Under the pieces are notes generated by a model, which was not told where the DNA came from, did no database searches, and was given only the letters and a program-made list of their open reading frames with translations. From Lepidodermella squamata (Eukaryota > Gastrotricha), in the NCBI GenBank assembly GCA_047495785.1, contig JBLDXI010000011.1:372001-436000 (forward strand): DNA of 64,000 bases. Reading direction: 5' to 3'. Both the position numbers and the translations under genes were made by a program. How positions within the stretch are numbered: position 1 is the first letter of the stretch; the number at the start of each line of letters is the position of its first letter. This document shows positions 21,152 to 30,273 of this stretch, piece by piece.

Positions 21152-22020
21152 GCATACCAATAAGATAATATGTCTTTTTGCATTGCGAGTAATCTCTTGT
21201 TAGTTTATTACGAAATAAAAAGCATATATGTCCATTCTCATAGCCAAGCTGAAACGTCCCACTGCATGTAAGAACGCTCGCGAGAAATCGTCTTGTTATG
21301 ATCGTCTTGGTATGCTTATAAGCGTTTTTAGCGGTGTCTTCCTCATTTCGTTTTTCTGTTCGCTTGGGGAGGGAATGAATCGAACATTTCGTCATGAGGA
21401 GTATTATATCCGCACGAGCATTAAATAACGTCGTATCAGTCGATTCAGTTGCGATTCAAGCGAAAGACCGGTTTCATTGTCCAACAAGCCAGCGTTAACC
21501 ACTTGCTGTAAATGAAAGCTTACCAAACAATGGGCTCTACATGGAATTCTCACACTTACATAAATAGTTCAAGTCAACTCAGTTATTACAATGCCCACGA
21601 ATGAACAAATTGTGTGAGCATTTAAGTATATGAATAACTGGCGATTAACGTGCTACGATCTCTTTAAAAAATCTTAATTCAATTTAGTACCTTTTCTCGG
21701 CGTAACTTTGTTACTGCAATTTTTTGTTCACAGTTTTTTCATTCGCAACTATTCACAATGCTTAGTTAACTTGAACTAATTATAGAAGTGTGATAATTAC
21801 ATTCTGAGCGTATTATTGAAAATGATGGAGAGTAATTTTCAAGAGGCGTCGATGAGGTGTGAATTCCAAAAAGCACCTTGATAAAAAACCACTATAGAGA
21901 AATGAACTGGACACAATTCGGCGCTTGGGAAATGTCTGAAGGTGGATGCCGGTGCAGCTTGAACTAGGCTGGACAACCAACAAGTTGTTCACACCTCAAA
22001 ATTCCTCTGTCACAAGCCGG
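21152..22020. other. Intergenic with a tiny pLGIC relic
   Basis: No intact gene. Apart from psi-C the stretch shows no recognisable feature until the peptidase promoter. Confidence 0.5.
21440..21490 (+). pseudogene. psi-C: short pLGIC relic (pre-M1)
   Basis: About 50 bp read IQLRFKRKTGFIVQQ, matching the conserved segment just before M1 (IQLSFKRKPGFIVQQ). No flanking homology is recognised. Confidence 0.6.
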
Positions 22021-22022
22021 TC

Positions 22023-22030
22023 TATAAAAG
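22023..22030 (+). promoter_or_regulatory. TATA box of the M13 peptidase gene
   Basis: TATAAAAG, 40 bp before the ATG at 22070. The array-type CGGATAT element was not seen here. Confidence 0.6.
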
Positions 22031-22069
22031 CAAGGCCTATAGCCGAAGCTTTCATTCCACCTGAAAACC

Positions 22070-24563
22070 ATGCTTCTTTCAACTTTAGCCGTCACTGCTC
22101 TACTGAGCTACGTTTCAGCTAAGCCGATTGATCCAACGGTCGGCGTTGGGTCGTGCACAACTGCTGGTTGCGTCAAGGCTGCTGAGTTCATCCTGAACAA
22201 CCTAGACCTATCTGCTGATCCGTGTGAAGACTTCTACCAATTCGCCTGTGGCGGATATGCTGACAATACGGTTTTACAAGAAGGCCAACACCATAAAAGG
22301 GCTATGGATGCCGTTTTCAATGACATGAAGCAGAGGGCAATGACGGACTTCATTACCGCAAATGTAACTAGCATCAGTCGGGCCGAGGGTAAGTTGCGGG
22401 AGTTCTTGATTTCGTGCGAGGCGGGTGCCGATCGCTTCGACGATGTCGAATCTTCTATCGCGTTTCTTCGCAATGTCGCTCGCGACGCCGGTGGTCTGTT
22501 CATCAGCGATCAGGAGGTCAAAGTGCCGCTGGAGTTTATCCTCGCGGCAACTTTATTCGATTCAAAAACTGCTTTCTTCGCGCTCGATATCGGTGTTAAT
22601 CCATCGAATGCCACCGAGCCTCAGTTAACGGTCGCTCCGAGAACAACGCCGTTTTTCGGCGATCTCGCCAAGGCTAAACGCTTGATCGATAGCGACGAAG
22701 ATAACGCAACGCTGAATGATGTCAAGGAGATGTACGTCACGGAGATGACTTCGTTCTTCAAGATGATCATCCCGAGGAAGGACAGATACACAGTTTCTGA
22801 TACCTACATCAAAGACCTGGTTGAGTTTGAGTTCGAGCTCGCTTTGGTTAGTTTAGTTTTTCGATATAGCAACCCACTTTCAAATGTCTCTTCCTGCAGA
22901 TTTCACCCAACGCCACGGAAGGTGGAGATAAGAGCAATAACGATGTGGCGAATGAGAATTTCATCGAAAATAGGGAGGATAGATTCGATGAGCGCGTTGA
23001 GGAGTTGCAGAAGGTTAGCCCGAATATCAACTGGCAGGAGGTTTTCCGAGCAATGGGTGGCATGGCGGAGGTTCCATCACTCGGCTCGAACGATCTTCGA
23101 ATCTCGTTCCGTGGGCGAAGCTACTTTGAGAAGCTGTCGCAGCTTATCAAGCGGACTCAGGATAAACTCGGCGCCGATCGAAGCAAACGAGTGGTTCACA
23201 ACTACGCCGTTCTAACATCTATGGAGCCATTTATCAGTCAAGTAGCCTGCGACATTACGGAACCGCTTTTCCGGCTTAGACAAGCTGCCCAATCGGTGGA
23301 GCAGCCATTGGATCAGGAGGAAACGCCGTTCTGCGACAAAGTTAAAGAAAAGCAGCCATCGTGCGATGCCTTGATCGAGGGTCAATTCAACGATCACTTT
23401 GTCGCCCGTCGCTTTTTGAAACGATTCTTCCCAAAGGAAAACATCGACTACCTAACGAATATGACGAATCTGGTGTTGGCCGAAATTCGTGACGGTTTTG
23501 ATAAGGTGACGTGGCTGGACGATAAGGCGAAGGCTGCTGTTAAGCTCAAGGCTGAACTCATTCGATTTTCGCTCGGCTTCCCGCCTGATCTTATGAGCGA
23601 CGATTACGATAGGAAGTACGATGCGCTCGCCGTCCCAGGCCCGGATTTCTTGCACAACTACAAGGCTGTCAGTGAATTCAACAGACTTAGTATGCTGAGA
23701 TCACTTAATGGCCCCATTGATCGTGTCGGTTTTCTGTAAGTGTTGCAAGATTTTAATCAGCTCATAGGTGAAGTTATCATCGTTAACAGGTGGCAAAAGG
23801 GTAAAGTCATCGATCAAAATGCATTCTATAACCCGGTCCTCAATTCGTTCGCGTTGAGCGCTGGTTTCTTCATTGCTCCTTCGTTCCGCTTCGATCTTCC
23901 CAGCGCTTGGAACTGGGGATTCCCAGGCCAAACTATAGGGCATGGTTAGATTCGTGATCTCTCTATCCTTCATAGACTCGTTTTTGTTTGTTTGTCAAAC
24001 AGAAATTAATCACGGCTTCGATAGCAACGGAATCAACTTCAATGCGTATGGCGAAATGAAACCCCTTCTGGAAGGAGCGGCTCTAGCCAAGTTTCAGGAG
24101 CAGCTGAAGTGTTTGATCGATCAGTTCCAAGGTCTACTGCCGGACCTGCCTGATTACGGGCTGAAAACTCTGGCTGAGAATGCGGCTGACAACGCTGGTC
24201 TCAAATTCGCCTATGTAGCTTTCAAGAAGGCCTTCGGCGAGGATGGCCTTAAGAGATACGACGTCCCTGGTGTTCCGTTGACCAACGACCAAATCTATTT
24301 CGTCAGCAATGCGCAAGCTTACTGCCAAGCTGTCACTGAATTTGCGAAGAGTATATTGGTTAGAGACGAGCATGCCTACAATCCATTCCGGTGAGATTTT
24401 CAACTGGTTGTTGTTCATTTGTTCATAGAATGTTTTGTTTTGTTTTAGAGTAAACGAGGGCATGAAGAACTTCGAACCATTCGCTACGGCTTTCAGCTGC
24501 CCAGTTGGGTCAAAGATGAACCCGGCCGGATGGAAACGCTGCGATATCTGGGCAACTCAGTGA
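22070..24563 (+). CDS. Secreted M13 (neprilysin-like) zinc metallopeptidase
   Basis: Five exons: 22070-22846, 22900-23735, 23790-23944, 24003-24390, 24449-24563; all GT-AG, introns 52-58 bp; 756 aa, usual for M13. Signal peptide about 1-17 (MLLSTLAVTALLSYVSA), so secreted rather than the type II membrane form. The N-terminal domain opens with the M13 signature DPCEDFYQFACGGY. The zinc motif is HEINH in IGHEINHGFD, its Glu codon split by intron 3; the third ligand motif is AENAADNAG (ENxxD), and the C terminus has FSCPVGSKMNP...RCDIW. Catalytic residues appear intact. Family members cleave short extracellular peptides. It lies between R5 and R6; a link with the receptors is only a guess. Confidence 0.92.
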
Positions 24564-25255
24564 AATGTTGCCTAACAATGACATGCAGCTATTGATAGGG
24601 ATTATTCAAGTAAATATTAGATTCTCCCCCACTTTCATGGCAGTCAAACGATCAGCTATGATTCTGGTTGATTGTTTGAGCTGTTGATGTTGGAATTGAT
24701 TTCCCACTCTAAGAGACGGAAATGATAAATAAATGGTAAATTCGAAGTATTGAATCGGGAACAGTTTTCATTTTTGGAAATGACATGACAAAGGAGACAC
24801 AACAATTCAGCTAATGGACCGAGCTGTGAACTTGCACAGAATTCCGAAAGGGTCTTTATGGCCGTGAAATAGTTGATGCTTTGAGCTTTGATGTGAAATG
24901 TGGGGAAAGAAGAGCCCTGTCCGGCGAGAAGATGAACTGGAACAACATGATTGTGGTGAAGATTGTGGAATCTACGGGTTCCTTGATGCTCGCAGAAGGC
25001 CAGGCCTAGTCAAACCTGTGGCCTAGCGGTAGCCTTGATACAAAACAGAATTCTAAATCTAGGTATTCGGCTTTTTCGAGAGGGTTATGCAGATTCCTCA
25101 GATTTTGCAGATGCAGCCATTGATGATAGTGCATGATACTATCGTAGCATCGGCGCTTCCGATTTTTCATACTATTTGACTACTGAAATTCATAATTTCC
25201 TGGCCATCACAAGTCGGTCGTCGGCTCCAAGCTTTGTGATCCTCCGCTTTTATGT
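24564..25255. other. Intergenic, no gene seen
   Basis: Between the peptidase and the R6 promoter; no recognisable element. Confidence 0.5.
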
Positions 25256-25264
25256 GGATTGTTT

Positions 25265-25274
25265 GAGCGGATAT
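25265..25274 (+). promoter_or_regulatory. GAGCGGATAT element upstream of R6
   Basis: Exact GAGCGGATAT, followed directly by AAAAACG, so that GATATAAAA could double as a TATA-like box; 90 bp before the ATG. Confidence 0.65.
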
Positions 25275-25364
25275 AAAAACGACTGAGCTTGCTGGGTTTA
25301 TTGCATAAGCAACAACAAATACAACGCGATTTTCTCCTCGATATCTGGCAGTTGAAACAAGACA

Positions 25365-26587
25365 ATGCGCCCGTTGACATTATCCTTACACGTTTACATG
25401 CTGTGCTCGCTGGCTACAGTTATCAATGCACGGCTTAGGTCTAAACAAATCGCGTCAATCCACGAAATTTTTCGTGAATCTTGCCCGTTCGCGACCTATG
25501 AGTGGTTGCCTAATGCGTTTATGACAAGTAAAACTATAAACGGGCTTGAAATCGGAACTAACGTCTCTATGAAATTGCGAACACCCATCGATATCAACGA
25601 CACGGACCGCCAGCTATCAGTTATCTATGAATTTACTTTATCGTGGGCTTGGCCGTGTGACATTGACGCATTCTGTGCGAAGCTCGATGCTGCAAACATC
25701 ACAGCCTGCGAACTCAGCAAGTTTTACATGAAGTTACCCCTCGGCGAAGCCTGGTATCCTATCATCAGTCTCAAAAATGCTGTGTCCGGTTCCATGGATA
25801 TTATGGAGTAAGATTAAATAAATTGAGGGAAGCTCGCTTATTGCAAACCATTGTCTTTAGGGCGATACTACAGTCAAAAGTCACAGTTTTTATGTTTTCC
25901 GGCTATTCAGAATGGGATTCCAGAGGCAAACTAGAGTCGCAGTGCAATAAAACCGCGCAAATTTCACAGTTTCCGTTCGATAGCTTCGAATGTACTATTA
26001 TCATCAAAAGAGTCAACTACATCCGGATGGCCAGCTTCAATGTCTCGTCTAAATTGGATAGCTTAGACGCCGGTGACATTTGGACGTTCAAACGGTTCAA
26101 CTACTCTTGCGCCCATGGTTTAGAAGAGTGCTACGTTCAGCTATCTTTTCAACGCAAGCCAGGCTACATCATTCAACAAGTCATCGTACCTTGTTACGTC
26201 CTAGCTGTGCTACAAATTTTAGGCCTGATAATGCCTGCTAAAATGGCAGACCGGCCTGTCTACAACATCACAGTCCTCCTGGCGTATTTTGTCATTCTCG
26301 GCATGATTTTCGAAGCGATTCCCAAGTCGGCGCATACCATTTATTTGGTTATTTTGATCGAGACGAAAATTGGCATTGGAGCGGTTATTACTCTTTACAC
26401 ACTTGCCACCCTGCGCTTTGCGAAACGGGACCTGTCAAAGCGTCCAGTTATGCCGATAGGCTACATGTCATTCACAGTCATCGACGTAATGGACCTTGTA
26501 GCAGCAGGTGCTATTACGGCTATTTCTGGCATAATTGATAGCAATTTGTTCCATTTAATGTTGGATGGAGGTGAAATTGAGTCGTGA
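25365..26587 (+). CDS. R6: divergent Cys-loop (pLGIC) receptor subunit
   Basis: Exons 25365-25807 and 25861-26587 with a 53-bp intron (GTAAG...CTTTAG), 389 aa. Signal peptide about 1-22; SCPFATYEWLPNA; WPCDIDAFC then ITAC; Cys-loop CNKTAQISQFPFDSFEC. Loop-C region carries a C-x6-C pair (NYSCAHGLEECYVQ), two residues wider than in most paralogues that have the pair. M2 begins MADRPVYNITVLLAYF. About 15 residues follow M4. Most like R3 (shared LAYF in M2, FHLMLD end). Confidence 0.92.
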
Positions 26588-27080
26588 ATAATGGAAAGGT
26601 ACGAAAAGATGGACCTTTTCTCCGTATCCGACTTGACCTGATGTAAATGGGTTCTTTTCGTTTCGTGATCTCTGTAAAATCTATTTGGTAAGCTAGGTTC
26701 AGTAACTCAGTAAGTCAGAAACTCTCAAAGATTGCCGATCGCTCAGCAGCCGATTTGAAAATGGGCATTAACATCATTTTTGATCGCCCTTTTGAGGTGT
26801 GTCACGATTCGATGTTGGCATTTCGAAAAGCATTGGATTACTTTACACTTTACACATAAATTCGACATCAAGAAGACAGCGAGATGAATATTTGATCGAA
26901 TATCAAATTGATTTGGAGTTTATCATTCCTTTTCATAATCAAAATGCAGATCAAATGCTATAATCTCCAACTTACTTGAAGATGGCACGACTAGCTTCAA
27001 GGCACTGCAAATTTCTGATGAACGATTAAAACGCGAGGTGATTGGATTTCACGTTTATTTACACCACGTTACAGAGGTTC
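26588..27080. other. Intergenic, no gene seen
   Basis: From 26980 the sequence (GGCACTGCAAATTTC..., GTTTATTTACACCACGTTACAGAGG) is related to the DNA upstream of R7 and R8, marking it as a duplicated promoter region for relic psi-D. Confidence 0.5.
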
Positions 27081-27083
27081 GCT

Positions 27084-27093
27084 GAGCAGATAT
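27084..27093 (+). promoter_or_regulatory. GAGCAGATAT element upstream of psi-D
   Basis: GAGCAGATAT, one mismatch from the array element, upstream of a relic. Confidence 0.5.
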
Positions 27094-27159
27094 GACTAGC
27101 TGCATAAGCAACCTACACGTTGACATGTTGATAAATTCTACATGATGTTCACATTCGTT

Positions 27160-27337
27160 CAGGAGAAATCGGCTGTCTGACGAAAACGCAGAAATTCTAC
27201 TAAGGGCGTTGCTGAATTTCGCCGTATTTTTTTACACTGGCACCTTTAATCAGTTATAATAAACACTCATAGTGAACAAAATATTTCGTGAATCTTGTCC
27301 ATTCGCTCTGTACAAAGGCCTGCCTAATCATCTTATC
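27160..27337 (+). pseudogene. psi-D: exon-1 relic of a pLGIC gene
   Basis: The leader region (AAATCGGCTGTCTGACGAAA) matches that of R8, and KIFRESCPFALYKGLPNHLI is readable at about 27278-27337. Homology ends where dispersed repeat copy 2 begins (ATCGATTTTCCGATG), so the repeat probably truncated it. The exon-1 frame is already broken upstream. Confidence 0.65.
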
Positions 27338-27868
27338 GATTTTCCGATGTTTTCCAAGCTCGAAAAATTATTATTTGCTAGAATATTTCTGAACAAAGCA
27401 GCTCTGTGAGAGAATTCAAAGTCCAATATGCACAGCCGGAAAAAATCGGAAAATCGAAATAAATTATTCACCCTGTAAATTTTATATCGTCGGATAGAGA
27501 AATTTCTCAATGTTGATAAAGTAATTTTTTAAATTACCGGACGAGCCAACCGTGGCAGAGTTGCAATTTTGCCCAAAAAATCCGAATATTGCACTTTTTG
27601 GCGAATTTTAGAAAATAATCCATAAGGGACGACAAAGTGTTTCTGGTGTCATTAGATAGAGGGCCGCTTCTGGTATTTGGTATCAGCAGAAAATCAAAAT
27701 TTCCGAAAGAAGAACCTGCGGTACCTGAAAATAATTAAAATTATAATGGGCGGATAGGGCGTTGGGTGGCATAAAAAGTGGTCGCGTGCCGCCCTTTTTG
27801 CAATAACAGCTCGAATAATTCACTATGCAAAGATCGTTAGTTTCCTAGCTGTTACAGAGTTGTCTATG
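27338..27868 (+). repeat. Dispersed repeat, copy 2
   Basis: Homologous to the R5 intron repeat from GATTTTCCGATG to GATCGTTAGTTTCCTAG...GTTGTCTATGG, with shared blocks GTGAGAGAATT, GAGGGCCGCTT and GCATAAAAAGTGGTCGCG. It directly abuts relic psi-D. Longer than copy 1 by about 100 bp. Confidence 0.7.
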
Positions 27869-27965
27869 GATTCACTGCGCGAAGATGATACAACGAGCTG
27901 CGCAAAGCACAACATATTTCCAATGAAAGATTGATTGGTTTATTTACACAATTCAGAGTTACGCT

Positions 27966-27975
27966 GTGCGGATAT
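27966..27975 (+). promoter_or_regulatory. GTGCGGATAT element upstream of R7
   Basis: GTGCGGATAT, 84 bp before the R7 ATG. Confidence 0.6.
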
Positions 27976-28059
27976 GAGTAGCTGCATTCCATGCCCTTCC
28001 CTTATTGTTTATGAATTCTACATGATGAAAAAATTCGTTTCATCGAGAGATCGGCGTTG

Positions 28060-29446
28060 ATGGCGTTGCTAATTTTTACACTTTTCACGCTGACACCTTC
28101 AGTGGATGCGAGTCTCAGTTATGATGAAATTACGCTAATTCAAAAAATATTCCGTGAATCATGCCCGCTTGCTCGGGACAAATGGCTACCTAATCATTTT
28201 GTCCTCGAAAGTGACGGACGGCCGCCTCAAATCGATACTGGACTCACCATCTTCTTGTTCACCCCTGTCAACATTCGCGACAGCGACCGACAGTTATCTA
28301 TTCTCTTTAAAATTATGGCATCATGGGAATGGCCGTGTGATATGGATGCTTTCTGTGGGAACCTGACTGCTGCCAACATGAGCCAGTGCGAATTGAACTA
28401 TTTCCATATGGATGAACCCCTTGATGAAGTTTGGTACCCACACATCACCCACAAAAATGCAGTTTCGAATCCAACGGCTATAATTGAGTAAGATAACATT
28501 CGGATTCATACCAGGAGCTCATACTTTTCCATTCCACCAAAACATTCTTCAGCTTTACGTACTTAGTTCGTTATTAATTCTGTCATGCCGGCATTAATTC
28601 GGCAAAACTTCGCGAGAGCAATTTTTTGGAAGTAAAACCCAATCCCCCTCGCCAAAAATCCTTCTTTCTATGCTGCTAGCAAACTGTAATTTCCGTAATT
28701 TCAGGTCGATAGTACCGCCCCAAATCAGAATAGTTGTGCATTCTGGATCTTCGCAGTGGATGGCAACAGGCAAGTTGGAGAATCAATGCGATCAGGATTC
28801 CCAAATCTCAAAATTTCCATTTGATATCTTCGAATGCTCCATTATGATGGAGGGAAATGTTAATGTTAACTTCGTGGCAATTTACGCAGTACCCTTTTTC
28901 GAGCCTGGGGAAACTGTTGGGGATGTGTGGACTTTCATAAGCTACAACTATTCATTACTATTATTCAAATGCTCGATTCAGCTAGCATTCAAGCGAAGGC
29001 CGGGTTTCATCGTTCAACAAGTCATCGTTCCCTGCTATATTCTAGCTGTTCTCCAGATACTGAGCCTGATAATGCCCGCCAGAATGCCAGACCGGCCGTT
29101 CTACAACATCACAGTCCTGCTCGCGTTTTTTGTCATTCTCGGCATGATCTTCGAAGCGATTCCACAATCCCCCGAGCCCATTTACCTTGTTATCCTGATT
29201 GAGGTTAAAATTGCTATCGGAGCAGTAATAACTTTGTACACCCTGATAACCCTTCGATTAGCGAAGTTGAAGATATCGAAACAGCCGGTTATGCGGATTT
29301 TTTGCGTCCCAATCACGGTCATCAACCTAATGGACCTAGTTGCAGCGATTACTATGACGGCTTTAGCGGCCATAGTTGATGGCGTTTTGTTCCATTTGAT
29401 GTTGGATGGAAATGAAAATTATTCATTAAAAGCGGTAGAATTCTAA
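28060..29446 (+). CDS. R7: divergent Cys-loop (pLGIC) receptor subunit
   Basis: Exons 28060-28487 and 28705-29446, 217-bp intron (GTAAG...TTTCAG), 389 aa. Exon 1 ends ATT-GA where most end ATG-GA, giving Ile-Glu at the junction. Short signal peptide about 1-18; SCPLARDKWLPNH; WPCDMDAFC; Cys-loop CDQDSQISKFPFDIFEC. Only the second loop-C cysteine is present (NYSLLLFKCS). M1-M3 DNA matches R8 over long stretches (identical from about 29002 to 29096 against 32828 to 32922). Ten or so polar residues follow M4. Confidence 0.92.
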
Positions 29447-30150
29447 CTTTATATCTTTCCTCCTCAACTTTATAATTTGTTATGCTTGGAGCCTCCGCTC
29501 GTGTGCTTTAATTCGCTTCTCCATCTAAGATTTGAGTGGCTTAATGGCATCTGCACATGGAAATATGCACAAGGCATTTATAAAACAGTTTTGGCGCTGT
29601 TCACCGTTGTTTCTGTCAGAATAGGTACAGTTCATTGTTCATTGCAACAGCACAATCAAATACTAGTTGTTTGAGGTTGAAGCATTAAATTAAATTACAG
29701 TTTCTTTATTCTTTGACTACTTTTATGTTATTTTTCATGATATTTTTTCATTCCCACAGCGCGTCCTAATCATTTTAAGTTGTAGGGAAAATACTTTTCG
29801 CAGCCCTGTGAGCTTAAAGGAAACCGCTGAGAACAATGGTAATAGTAGTTTTATCCGACTGCTGGGACGGACTTGAGCTGCTCCTTTGCCAATGAAGAAC
29901 AGGAATTGTTCGACCCTCGTCTATCATCAACGGATCCTCGGCAAGAAAAATAATGGCCATTTGGTTATTCCAAGATTTGATTTTACAAGTTTTCAGTTAT
30001 TGTATTGTACAGCATAGCCCGGGTTGGCTATGTCAACAATTGCAATATTGTAGATTTATAAAGTTTCCGAACATGATCAAGGATCAAGCTACCCATAAAT
30101 ATTCTGATACTTCAATTACAGTCATGTTTATTTACATAGCACAGGGATTC
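29447..30150. other. Intergenic, no gene seen
   Basis: No recognisable gene or element; the last part (GTTTATTTACATAGCACAGG) is shared with the upstream regions of psi-D and R7. Confidence 0.5.
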
Positions 30151-30153
30151 GTT

Positions 30154-30163
30154 GAGCGGATAT
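30154..30163 (+). promoter_or_regulatory. GAGCGGATAT element upstream of R8
   Basis: Exact GAGCGGATAT, 110 bp before the R8 ATG. Confidence 0.65.
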
Positions 30164-30273
30164 GAGTCGCAAGAGTCGCAAGAGCAGCTCATGGGCATGG
30201 TGCACTTTTAGCAAAATTCTACTCGGCGTATAAATCTTTTCGCAGAAATCGGCTGCCTGGCGAAAACGAAGAA

